Assembly (NCBI GenBank): GCA_025716815.1
Contig: JAIXMN010000059.1
Location: forward strand, 15,001-58,860
Origin: Dichotomocladium elegans
Lineage: Eukaryota; Mucoromycota; Mucoromycetes; Mucorales; Lichtheimiaceae
Length of the DNA stretch: 43,860 nucleotides
Reading direction: 5' to 3'
Numbering within the stretch: position 1 is the first letter of the stretch; each line of letters opens with the position of its first letter. The notes below the pieces were generated by a model. That model ran no database searches, was not told where the DNA came from, and saw only the letters and a list, made by a program, of their open reading frames with translations. Made by a program: the position numbers and the translations under genes. Below are positions 11,413 to 21,308 of the stretch, in pieces.

Positions 11413-11560
11413 GGTGGGTGGGAATATGTATACTAAATCGAGGCGCAGGTTGCGTTTGTGATCATTGCTTGGTGAAAACCAAGAAATACTGATCGCTGGA
11501 AAATGAGAAAAGGAAATACGGAAGTATGGGGAAAAGCGCATGGCCATGGAATGATTGATA

Positions 11561-11926
11561 CAGGATTTTCAAGAAGAACTTTGCCACAAATTTTAGTTGT
11601 TCATATAGACGGTCTAGGTTTTTCGTTTTTTTTTGCTTCAAATTCGAATACAAATTTTAGTATTTCGTTGCTACGCTTTTGTCAAATTTAAAGGCAATAG
11701 CAGCAAGAACATTCCAATCAAGGCTATAGGTTAGTCTTCCTTCTCCGCTTTTTACACCAGAATAGTTTTGGGAGGCCAACCATTTATGTTTCATTCTAAT
11801 TTCAAAGGAAGAAGAGAAACGAAATACTAAAATTTGTATTCGATTTTGAAGCAAAGAAAAACGAAAAACCTAGACCGTCTATACAAACAACTAAAATTTG
11901 TGGCAAAGTTCTTCTTGAAAATCCTG
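11561..11926. mobile_element. MITE copy 1, Tc1/mariner-type, inside hAT A
   Basis: A 366-bp element with long inverted termini starting CAGGATTTTCAAGAAGAA, flanked by TA at 11559-11560 and 11927-11928. The other hAT copy at about 24580-24600 carries the same flanking sequence without the insert and with a single TA, so it is an empty site proving a 2-bp TA duplication. There is no coding capacity. Confidence 0.93.
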
Positions 11927-12480
11927 TATGGAAGGAATATTTACTTTCGAGGAGTTTGCGTGATTTTTTTACCTTTCACGTTCTGCAAATATAAAACCTG
12001 AGATATCCTAAAAGAGATGAGTATTGAGCCAGCTTCACATCGAAATACTACCAGCTATTATCTAAAGAGTCGGTCATTTCGCCAAAGTCAACTATGTATG
12101 AGCTATAACGAAGCTACATTTCTTGCTGGTTTTGTTTATTCCGCAACTTTGCACTAACTGTATTCCTCATTCTCAAACTCCCACATCCCATTTCTTGCAC
12201 ATCTGTAATTGCTATTGTTATACATTAACAGGATTATAATGGCAGGAACCCAATGTCTAGGTTGATTTGGACAGATCTAACGAATCGGAACAGATCCGCG
12301 AAGTGCAATCCATATGCGATCCAGATCGGTTCAGATCTGTGAAGTGCAATCTGTATGAGATCCAGATTGCAAATGTCCTACACCGGATCTGCAAAATCCG
12401 AGATGAGGTCAATCCAAATCTGCACCATTGCCTTTTGATCTGGATCGGATCATAAGATCTGGATTCGATGAGAAACCCTA

Positions 12481-13275
12481 GTCTAAACCCAGCTCACGTT
12501 CCCTATTAGTGGGTGAACAATCCAATGCTTACTGAATTCTGCTTCTGTATGATAGGAAGAGCTGACATCAAAGAATCAAAAAGCAACGTCGCTATGAACA
12601 CTTGGCTGCCACAAGCCAGTTATTACTCTTATAATAAGTTTTCTGACAGTAACACAAAAACCCCCCATGCAGGGGGGCAACCCCCCAAAAGAATGGGTGC
12701 ACAGATTGAATGCATTTAACTGCACACTCTTTGTCCCTGATACTTTCCTAACATGTAGACATTTGTCAATGCTACCTTAATGGCACGATTTGAGGAAGAG
12801 TGAAAGGATAACCATCCCTGATATCCTGGTGGCGGTTTTCTATCCAATTGTTTCAGTGTAACATCCTTTCCAAGTGTTACCATCAGCTTTTAGATATAGA
12901 AATATGAAATGGACCCATCTATAATGATACTCACTTTTGGGTGAACAAAGATGAGCATTATAATCAGGAATACTGAATGTATGTTAAAAAAATATCCCAT
13001 TGTAGATTGATGGGCTTTTTTTTTAAAAAAAAGAGATGATCAAGCTGTATACAGCTTTATGCGCTGATAGCTCCGCACTAAAATTCCCATGCTCTCCCTT
13101 TTTTAAACAAAGTCTACGCGCATTCAATGACATGTAGTTTTTTGATGGAGTTCGGCTAGTAGATTGAATACATTTACATAAAGTGCCTTTAGATCAGGAC
13201 ATTGTCCCCTATAACTGAGCATTACTGGAAGACCGAGTTATGCCCCCCCATAACGGAGCACTACTGGCAGGCATA
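12481..13275. other. no supported gene
   Basis: AT-rich sequence with no convincing ORF. It contains a small perfect G/C hairpin (six C, ATGCA, six G, 12661-12677). The sequence next to hAT A is not the missing LINE 3' part. Confidence 0.4.
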
Positions 13276-13277
13276 TA

Positions 13278-13642
13278 CAGGATTTTCAAGAAGAACTTTG
13301 CCACAAATTTTAGTTGTTCATATAGATGGTCTAGGTTTTTCGTTTTTTTTTGCTTCAAATTCGAATACAAATTTTAGTATTTCGTTGCTACCCTTTTGTC
13401 AAATTAAAAGGCAATAGCAGCAAGAACATTTCAATCAAGGCTATAGATGAGTCTTCCTTCTCCTCTTTTTACACCAGAATAGTTTTGGGAGGCCAACCAT
13501 TTATGTTTCATTCTAATTTCGAAGGAAGAAGAGAAACGAAATACTAAAATTTGTATTCGATTTTGAAGCAAAAAAAACGAAAAACCTAGATGGTCTATAC
13601 GAACAACTAAAATTTGTGGCAAAGTTCTTCTTGAAAATCCTG
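13278..13642. mobile_element. MITE copy 2
   Basis: A 365-bp member of the same family and orientation as the copy at 11561, flanked by TA (13276-13277 and 13643-13644). Terminal repeats are more than 100 bp long and include the AGGTTTTTCGTTTTTTTTTG block. It is non-coding; internal short ORFs are artefacts of the repeat. Confidence 0.92.
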
Positions 13643-13900
13643 TAACATCATTAAGAGTGCATCAATGGCAGAAGAGATTGTGTGAGCCAGAGATAAGGGT
13701 TAATTAAAGCGAAGTTATTCTATAAAAATTTAAGTAATCTTGAGTATATGGTATTTTGTCTAATCTGAATAATGTTGTTTTGAGATCTCTACAGGATGAT
13801 CTGTAAATGATTAACTATTAAGGTACTGTCATAGACTGGTTACTGAGATATGACAAATAAAACTTTATAGTAGATGAAAATACTATTTATGAAATGACGT

Positions 13901-14800
13901 TTAAGTCATATCAACATCATTGTCAGCAGGGTGCGAGCTATTTCCACTGTTGGAAAAGTGAAGGTGCTGGGTTGCACCTGCCTCTGTGGGCATGGTGGGT
14001 TGGCAGTGGTTTGGGATAGCCTGCTTTTGCTGCTGCTGTTGCTGCTGTTGCTGCTGTTGTGGTTGCTGCTGCTGCACTGATGTTTGCAATGGCTGATCAT
14101 TTTTGATGTCAGCAATTGCTTGCATCAGCTGCGGGCGCAATGCCTCCAGAATACTCTCAAGGTCACCACGAGGAATGAGAGCACCCACTGCATCGAAGGC
14201 GTCGTCAGATGAGATCTCCGTTGGTGTTACCCAATGGTTGCTGAAGGTGTCCCAGAGACAATGCACAACTTGCATTGCATTGCGTGCACCATGATGACGG
14301 AGCACAGCAATTGCAACTTGATTGAATGCAAGCTCCAGTTGCTCTGAGAATGCTTCGGCCATTTGCACACCGGAGATGAGATCATGTTGCTGCAATATTG
14401 ATACAACATGATCATTTGCGATGTTGGTGTTGTCTGGGACATTCTCTTCACCCTGGATGAATGCATCCATCTGAACACCAAGGCGGATCATCGTGGCAGA
14501 AACTGACATTGACAACGAGTATGCTCTATGGGCATTGCGGTATCTCGTGTGGCGTGTAACACCCTTCACCACCACAGACATGCCTGCTGAAACACTATGT
14601 GTTGCAAGGTACACAATAACATCGTTGTTTGCAGCATATACCTAAACATAAGAATTAATCAAGGCTGCCTATTGGTAGTGATGAGATATGCTTACTTGAA
14701 TATATGTGCCATCACACTGTACTGTGAGCTGGGCAACAGGCTGCTGCACGACATGGTCACCGTCCTGCCTCTCGCGTGTTGAGTATGTAACATTGGAACA
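13901..14800 (-). CDS. spliced polyglutamine protein, unknown function, 5' end unresolved
   Basis: Exon 2 (14641 down to 13901) ends at TAA 13901-13903. An intron at 14695-14642 (54 nt, GTAAGC...TTTAG) removes an in-frame TAG and joins in phase to an upstream exon open from 14800 to 14696. No in-frame ATG is seen in that exon before a TGA at 14803-14801, so a further 5' exon is likely. The roughly 280 residues seen are mixed alpha/beta-like, with a glutamine-rich tract (codons 14090-14025) and a short Ser/Asn/Asp tail. Gln codons are almost all CAG/CAA repeats. I do not recognise the family. It could be a host regulatory protein or the cargo of an unrecognised element. It is flanked on both sides by MITEs. 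Confidence 0.6.
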
Positions 14801-15131
14801 TCATTATGGGCCCCCCCCAAGAAATTTTTGAATTTATAAGCCCGCAGGTTTGCTAGTCAGCCATTCACTTTGCCGCGAAATTTTTCTCTGTTGGCCTTCA
14901 CTGCTGCAACTGTCTACACAATCTGCTCAAATCTCTGCTTCTTGCATCGTGATCCTTTGACTCATTATTTCACGAAACAGACAACATCACCTGGCTGGAG
15001 CATGCCATTTGATCCTTGAATTCCCCTGTGCCAAATCATTCAGTCCAAACGCAATTCTCTGCTTTTCTCGCCGCAAAAAAAACTGATGCAGCCTTCCCCA
15101 TTTTCCTTAACAATTATGGCGCACTTCAACA
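14801..15131. other. probable 5' region of the polyQ gene
   Basis: No complete ORF. A run of nine C at 14810-14818 and scattered minus-strand ATGs lie here; a first exon may exist, but no donor-acceptor pair could be chosen with confidence. Confidence 0.3.
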
Positions 15132-15133
15132 TA

Positions 15134-15497
15134 CAGGATTTTCAAGAAGAACTTTGCCACAGAATTTAGTTGTTCGTATAGACCATCTAGGTTTTTCGTT
15201 TTTTTTGCTTCAAATTCGAATGCAAATTTTAGTACTTCGTTTCTCTTCTTCCTTTGAAATTAGAATGAAACATAAATGGTTGGCCTCCCAAAACTATTTT
15301 GGTGTAAAAGGAGGAGAAGGAAGACTTACCTATAGTCTTGATTGAAATGTTCTTGCCACTATTGCCTTTAAATTTGACAAAAGGGTAGCAACGAAATACT
15401 AAAATTTGTATTCGAATTTGAAGCAAAATAAACGAAAAACCTAGATGGTCTATACCAATAACCAAATTTTGTGGCAAAGTTCTTCTTGAAAATCCTG
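15134..15497. mobile_element. MITE copy 3, inverted relative to copies 1 and 2
   Basis: A 364-bp member of the family flanked by TA (15132-15133 and 15498-15499). The unique core reads in the opposite sense to the cores at 11561 and 13278, as expected when termini are near symmetrical and insertion has no preferred orientation. Confidence 0.92.
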
Positions 15498-15988
15498 TAT
15501 GTCATCCCTCTTGGAAAGAAAAAAAACGCGACATCTTTTTGATTGTGCAGTTTTTTCACTAATTCGTTTACTAATCTCAAATGTGTACTCGAGCAGTGCA
15601 TTTGTGTTTCATCGTTTAGTGGTAAGTTGCAGGCGATTCAGGGCAGTTTGGGATTTTGGCAAAAAAAGAAACAGCTTAGATGTTCTGTCCATTTTGCAGA
15701 CATTTGCTCCAATCTTGTGTTGAACAGATGTTTGTATGCTTTAGAGACATTACGCAATGCTTCGACTGCCGCTCTCCTCTCCCCTTTTTTTGCTTACTGA
15801 CTCTACAAGAGAGTTCAAGTACTGCGCGGTTTTCTAATGGAAAGGGTAGTATACACGAAATGCACAACAATTTCGCCATCGATTAGGAAATTGTCTTGCT
15901 GCATTAACAATAAGTCAATCACAATCAGCAGCAAAGTGAATCATCACCGCATTTCGTAACAACATCTCTCTGAACAATATGCCAAAAC
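15498..15988. other. no supported gene
   Basis: Small overlapping ORFs on both strands with no recognisable motif. The segment ends at the Tc1 terminus and may be unique host sequence. Confidence 0.4.
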
Positions 15989-15990
15989 TA

Positions 15991-17035
15991 CAGTGGGTGT
16001 CAAAAGTGGCCAAGTGTTTTTCAATTTTGACTTTCATCTGTTATTTTTCCATGGAACTGTGATGTGGAGACATATGGATACATTGCTATAGTACATCGGC
16101 ATACTTTCTACATAAATGTATGCTGTGAATAATGTGACGCTTTTTATGGAAGGAGATAAAGACATTCAAAGCCAGGTGGTACATTTGGCCACTTTTGATG
16201 CACTACTCAGTTTATTGCCTAGCTGCTATTTATTGAACAACTAGTATTTTGTCCAATACCCTTTTGCCTTTATAACATCTTGGCAGCGTTGAGGCATGGT
16301 TGCTATAACTGTTTGACATTCTTCCTTGGAGATTTTATACCATGTCCTATGAGTACGCTCCCAGTGCTCAATCATGCCTGATGGTGGGGTGTCATAATCC
16401 CTGTAGAGCCTGCATTTCAAAGTGGACCACATGTTCTCGATGGGATTAAGGTCAGGGGATTGTGCTGGCCAGTCCATGACATCGAAATCCTGGTTTGCAA
16501 GCCATTCCTTGACAACCTTGGCTGAGTGTTTCGGATCATTATCATGCTGGAAGATCATTCTTAAGGGATCTAACCCATATTCCTCCACTGTTTTCTTGAG
16601 ATCGTCCTTCAAAATGGCTAGATAGAGGTCCTTGTCAAGAACATCATCAATTTTGACGATGTAACCAGGACCCTCCCAGGTAATGCAACTCCAAAGTTTT
16701 ATGTTGCCACCACCATGCTTGACTGTTTGCTGAATATGGTGTGGGAGAAGGCGTTCATGGTCGCGTTTCCATGCGTAGTACTTGCCATCAGAGCCAAAGC
16801 GGTCTATCTTTGTTTCATCAGACCAAATCACCCTAGCCCAGTCATCAGTTGTCCAGTGAACATGGGCGGTTGCCCACTTCAATCGCGCTTTTGCATTCTT
16901 CTTGCTGAGAAATGGCTTCTTAGGATGGACGAACGATCCTAATCCTCTCTTGTGAAGGACGCGACGCACCGTAGAAGAGCTTGCAGTAATTCCTAGATCG
17001 GTTTTCAAGGCTGTCTGTACCTGTACTGCGTTTAC
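15991..17035 (-). mobile_element. Tc1 transposon, terminus plus C-terminal half
   Basis: It begins with the terminus CAGTGGGTGTCAAAAGTGG, preceded by TA (15989-15990). A second motif, TTGGCCACTTTTGATG at 16184-16199, is the outer motif in inverted orientation. The element is cut at 17035 by a Merlin insertion, with target duplication GCGTTTAC at 17028-17035. The other half lies at 20724-21308, 3.7 kb away and in opposite orientation. The two halves add up to about 1622 bp after removing the duplicated 8 bp. Confidence 0.93.
16241..17035 (-). pseudogene. Tc1 transposase, C-terminal part (DD34E catalytic domain)
   Basis: The minus-strand frame runs from the Merlin junction to TAG at 16241. It contains WSDETKIDRFG (first Asp), HDNDPKHSAK (second Asp) and NPIENMWSTLK (Glu), the DD34E arrangement of Tc1 enzymes that cut and paste at TA. 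The N-terminal helix-turn-helix part is at 21076-21308. Joined across the 8-bp duplication the two give 339 residues with no stop, a normal Tc1 length. The coding sequence itself looks undamaged; only the Merlin insertion and the later inversion split it. Confidence 0.93.
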
Positions 17036-19777
17036 GGATCTCTGTAAAGATATGTACTCACCTTTTAAATCACGTGTTACTCTATTTCAGGTTGAGCTAT
17101 TGTGACGCTGAAATATGCGTTTAAAAGCGTGTTTTCTGGGCTTCCTCCACATATAGTTTGCGTCACGCGGGGTTTAGATATGGATATGCTATTGCAGTTT
17201 GAAAATGATCGGTATCTAATATCTGACTAGGAAATACCTTTTTATGCATTTTCTGCATGAGAATGACATTTCCGTGACATGGTATATAAGTAAAGTCACA
17301 TCTTTAAATAGCGTAGAGTTGAATGCATGCATGTTAAGCGAAAGAAAATTTTGATTTTTGCCTAGCTAATAGAACTAGTCATCAGATTCTACAAAGTCAC
17401 TATCTGAATCACTATCACTACTACTCTGGCTATTTGATTCCTCTCCATCGTCATCATTAATGCGTCTGCGCGTTAAGCGGCTGCTGTTGAGGTCCCATTC
17501 TATAGTGTTTAACAATCCAGTTCAGTTAGATGCTAAGTAAAAGATTTAGTAACCTACCAATTGGCACTCTTAAATCAGCAGGCGTCTCTTCCACCTGTGT
17601 GTACACTGGTACAGGCATTACTGAGCCTTGCAGATGGTGGAATTCGACCTTAGCTAAGGCAGTCATAAAGCCACCCCAGAGATCCAAGGAATGCTTGCGC
17701 CGCCACATGAACTCAACTAGTTTCCATGGCGTTTTCTGTCTTGTGCGTTGGCGGGGTGGGATATTGATTTTAATCCCATTCCATGTACCTACTAAATGAT
17801 GAGTTAATGCTATAAAATGCGCTTTGATTCTTACCTTCAATAGTATTAGTATGGGTACCATCAGGTGCAATGAAAGCATGTTCATGATTTACTGTACGGT
17901 GGGTTAAAGATAACCCATCCAGTTCGTTTAGATGCATGTATCCCCTCCAGCAATCAGTGTGAACAATGCTTCCAGGCCGAACAAACTTCTGTATAATTGC
18001 CTCCAAAGTAGATGCATCACGCCTTGGAACTGTAGCAAGGAACAGCTTTCGGGCAGCTGTGCGTTCAACACCACCAACAACCCAGACTCCTTCCACCTGG
18101 TGGCCGCGATGGTACTTCCTCTTTCCAAACTTGCTTTCATCGATTTCCACAACAATTGGCTCACCATTAGCATCAATTCCTCCTATAATCGTTTAATGGA
18201 AGATTAGTAAATAGCATAGTGAATGTGTCTAGGAAAAGAATACTTGCCAACCATCATGTCATCCAAAGTAAGGTGGCACTCCATTACATAAAGGACCATA
18301 TTTAGGATTTCCCTTACTGTTGGTACTGATATCCCTGCCATAGCTGAAATATTGGTAGTTGGGCAACGTTGGAGGAAAAGTAGGATAACCAAGAGAATCT
18401 TGTTTAATGGAGCCTTCAGCTGGTAGAAAAAGGACTGGGTACGAATTGATCGGCAAGACCTATGGCAGCATTCTTTCTTTGGACATTGCCAGACAAGACC
18501 ACACGATCCACCAAAAACCAAGTTTCTTCTAACACCATTTGGGCACATAATTTCTGGGCCTTGGTAGTCTTCATTATAGAAAGTGCCTTGACCTACAAGG
18601 TACCTATTGTGGTGCATCAGAATATAGGTTAATCACATATGTTAATCTTTAACTACCTGAAAGCTGTGGATTCACATCCTGCAATAGGCCAGAACTCATA
18701 CAGAGATGGGAGTGGTGTGCTGAGGGAGGTTAGATTAGGCTCAGTGGACATAGGGAAGAGTGATAAGATAGGATGGGTGTATTCTATGGCCCTCTTTATA
18801 TATAGTTGGTAACAGTATACTCCGCCTAGCAGGTATACCGGATTAAGGGAAAAAAGCTTACTAATGTGGACCTGAGTCATTCTCCCGAGTCATTTTTACA
18901 TAGCTATAATTTTTTGGGGGATAGTTGGTGCCAATATGTGTGATATCTATAGCAATCTAATTCTCTTCAGCCACCTCATTTCACAGTAGAGGCATCTGTC
19001 AGTTAATAGTGACCTGTCACTGTAGCTGATGCTACATGAATCTGGTGAAACATGAGGGATTATATATTTGAACCATAATAACTCATATACCATAAAGGAA
19101 ATACTGACTATCATACCAAAAACCACATGGTATAGTAAGAAGATGTGTGTTATGTTGGTATACTGGTAACTGCGGACTACTGGTATACTGTAGGTCGCAG
19201 GTTCGATTTGGCGGTTTTGCACTTTTATACCATATGCATTTTTGAAATCCAAATTTTAGTTTTGCCTTGTTTTGTTGCTAAAATGGCTAATAAAAGTAAC
19301 TGCCTATTAGTATACTGTAAAGCGACGGATTGGTGATATATTGTATGCTTGTGTTACGATAGTAGGTTAGAGAAAACATATACAAATCCTTTTTAATAAA
19401 AAAAACTCTACTCTGATACTATACTAATTAACAATGGATTTTCCCAGAAAATTTAACATTTTTGAGCTCAGCAAACTGAGTTGCCCGCTGTATTCTCCGA
19501 AAAAAATAAGGAGGATTGGTATTAGTAACTATAACTTAAAAATGTCATTTTGATCCTTAAAATGGCGATTGAAAATTGAAAGCTAGAAATTCTTAAAAAA
19601 AGTCCCTATTTTCAAAAGGCTATAATATAGTGAGAATCGGAGATATAATTACCAAATTACTCACACAGAATACCAAAAACCCACAGTTTATGATACTGTT
19701 TTCAGTATTGCGATACCATGAATAATGGAGGAGTAATATCAATTTAAAAAGGTGAGTACATATCTTTTCTTTTAGCC
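17036..19777 (-). mobile_element. Merlin element copy 1 (IS1595/IS1016-like DNA transposon)
   Basis: A 2742-bp element ending in GG/CC with inner terminal repeat AAAGATATGTACTCACCTTT; the outermost few bases of the two ends differ. The left flank is Tc1 sequence (GCGTTTAC, 17028-17035), the right flank is hAT sequence (TAAGATCTG, 19778-19786). The two flanks do not match each other, but each matches, inverted, the flank of copy 2. The internal sequence is nearly identical to copy 2; I saw one substitution by eye (A/G, near 19579). It carries a spliced transposase gene on the minus strand. Confidence 0.93.
17375..18751 (-). CDS. Merlin transposase (ISXO2-like DDE), five exons, copy 1
   Basis: Mirror image of the gene at 22335-23711, with exons 18751-18657, 18603-18248, 18182-17835, 17788-17558 and 17499-17375. 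All ORF segments translate identically to those of copy 2. It encodes 384 residues: an N-terminal Cys-rich zinc-ribbon-like region (CPN...GSCG...CPKKECCHRSC), then the DDE core with VEIDESKFGKRKYHRGH, IVHTDCWRGY and the Glu in NTIEGTW, and an acidic Ser/Asp tail. This family cuts and pastes with 8-9-bp target duplications. Introns are 46-65 nt, one with a GC donor. No stop or frameshift was found, so it may encode an active enzyme. Confidence 0.85.
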
Positions 19778-19805
19778 TAAGATCTGGATTCGATGAGAAA
19801 CCCTA
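19778..19805 (+). mobile_element. terminal 28 bp of the large hAT element, displaced
   Basis: TAAGATCTGGATTCGATGAG followed by AAACCCTA equals the terminus of hAT A (12453-12480). It is the missing end of the hAT element that resumes at 24051. The first nine bases duplicate 24051-24059 (inverted) as the Merlin target site. Confidence 0.9.
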
Positions 19806-20438
19806 ATTATAAACATCAACAGTGTGGAGGAAGGCAGCTCGTTTGTTTTGCGGCGTGTCGATATATTGGCGCCGGAGAGCGTTGCATACTTCTCAGACAG
19901 AATATCCCTTCTGTAGCTCCTCTCTGATCATATTCCTGACTTCATTAGTATTTGGGAGATAGCTGACATCTTCAATACTCCCGGGAATATGATTGGTATG
20001 CCCATTCCGATATTTCAGATGAACATTTTCAGGATCAGAAGGGTAGCAAGTGGCGAGAAGTGTAGCTGCGCATCTGACTTTCTTCGAATCAGCCTGATTC
20101 AGTCTAAGCTGGCCACTTTCACCACCAGGCACACGTTCTAAATGAGGTCGTGGTTTACCAGCCCGATGGTGCTTGAATTTCTTGGACCACAACACCGATT
20201 GCAAAGTCAATCGTTTCTTTTCCACTATAAACATTATGAACATCGCGTTCACATCTAGATCGGCGACATTACCATTGGGTTTAACACTCCAACCCTTTGA
20301 CACCCAAAGTTCACCAGACTCTAGTGCTGAGTCCTTCAAGGTTTGTTCCCAGTTGTGAATGCTGACAATGCGTGTACTGGTAGTTGCGCGCACAGGAACA
20401 ACGATGGTCGATGGTGTGTTATCTGAAAGTGCTGACAT
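19806..20438 (-). pseudogene. MULE/FAR1-like N-terminal DNA-binding fragment
   Basis: The frame starts at ATG 20438 (the frame extends to 20450 only through TTG) and reaches TGA at 19893-19895 after 181 residues. Beyond that stop the same frame remains open for 29 codons, up to the hAT terminus at 19805. The part around VRCAATLLATCYPSDPENVHLKYRNGHTNH, described here by positions 20075-19985, has a Cys...His-x2-His pattern followed by PGSIEDV and a charged helix, as in N-terminal domains of fungal MULE-type transposases. No catalytic domain is present. The continuation was not found beyond the far end of the hAT element. Family assignment is by pattern only. Confidence 0.5.
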
Positions 20439-20721
20439 TTGAATGAGCAATGAATGAAAAGAAAGTACATCGTCTAAAAACTTTTTTATTTATTTATTCA
20501 CAATTTCGGATATTCTGTGAAAGTGCATATCATCCCTGAGCAGTTTTCAGCTCATACTCGACTTCACTATTATGTGCACATCAGCAATGCTACTGTCAAT
20601 AATCTCAGCACATCACCTCCTAATTGTCACGCTGTTCAGTCGTTCCAAGCGTTTGCGCTGCTGACTGGTTCTAGCCGCACAAGTTGCTGGTAGGTCTGAC
20701 GTTCCATTATTCCTCGGCGTA
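20439..20721. other. upstream region of MULE-like fragment
   Basis: No ORF. It includes an AT-rich stretch and ends at the TA that precedes the Tc1 terminus at 20724. Confidence 0.35.
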
Positions 20722-20723
20722 TA

Positions 20724-21308
20724 CAGTGGGCATCAAAAGTGGCCAAGTGTTTTACACATTTAGACGTAATATGCATTTTCGCAACTGCTAGACATGTGAT
20801 AGATATGTGAAAACATTCATAGCATAGCTGAAACGGTCTTTAGAAGCTGACCTGTTTGCGGTCACCGCGTTACTGTTTTTTGTATGTGTTATTACTGTTT
20901 AAAGACACATGGTACATTTGGCCACTTTTGAAGTGCAAATATATTGTTTTCAGAAAGCACCCACAACTTGTCCAGAAAGGCTCTGTACCAATATATTTGA
21001 GACCTAAAGCCTAGGGAACTGTATACAAGTATCTTCAAGGACTATTTCCAAAAGAATCCCCTTAACACTCTCCCCATGAAGCCAATCTCGAAAGCCAGCG
21101 AAGATATCATCAAGAAACATCTTTCTGATGGCCATTCCCAGCGTGAAGTTGCCCGATATACTGGATTTAGCAGGGGTACTGTTGGTAGAGTTGCGAAAAT
21201 GACTCATCCCAGTGAGAAAAAAGTAAAGACCGGCTGTCCGCCCAAGTTATCTGCGCGTGATGAAGCGTTTTGTGTGCGTGCAATTACTACTGGTGGTAAA
21301 GTAAACGC
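20724..21308 (+). mobile_element. Tc1 transposon, other terminus plus N-terminal half
   Basis: It begins with CAGTGGGCATCAAAAGTGG after TA (20722-20723), matching the terminus at 15991 with two adjacent differences. An inverted inner copy of the motif lies at 20917-20931, at the same distance from the end as in the other half. The element is cut at 21308 by Merlin copy 2 after the 8-bp duplication GTAAACGC (21301-21308). Confidence 0.93.
21076..21308 (+). pseudogene. Tc1 transposase, N-terminal HTH part
   Basis: ATG 21076 opens a frame with a paired-type helix-turn-helix (HSQREVARYTGFSRGTVGRV, residues 20-39) and a basic linker with GCPPKLSARDEAF. These are the DNA-binding regions of Tc1 transposases. 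The frame leaves Tc1 after GGKVNA at 21308 and runs 11 codons into Merlin by chance. The partner half is at 16241-17035 on the other strand. Confidence 0.92.

Larger units (their letters stand above)
10011..12480 (-). mobile_element. hAT element A, internally deleted, transposase on minus strand
   Basis: Terminal inverted repeats TAGGGTTTCTCAT (10011) and ATGAGAAACCCTA (ending 12480) bound the element. Flanks GTCAACAC (10003-10010) and GTCTAAAC (12481-12488) agree at six of eight positions, so an 8-bp duplication is possible but unproven. Both subterminal regions are packed with GGATC/GGATT-type motifs. Compared with the larger hAT at 24-39.5 kb, the 5' non-coding part (12480 down to about 11412) is joined to the C-terminal part of the transposase, so most of the gene is deleted. 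A MITE sits inside at 11561-11926. Confidence 0.85.

Noticed and set aside
12661..12686. G/C hairpin as a transcription terminator
   Set aside because: It is a short simple-sequence palindrome with no adjacent gene and no role expected in a eukaryotic nucleus.
15134..15497. Small Phe/Ser-rich proteins in the MITEs at 11.6, 13.3 and 15.2 kb
   Set aside because: They are chance ORFs inside non-coding repeats and appear in different frames and strands in each copy.
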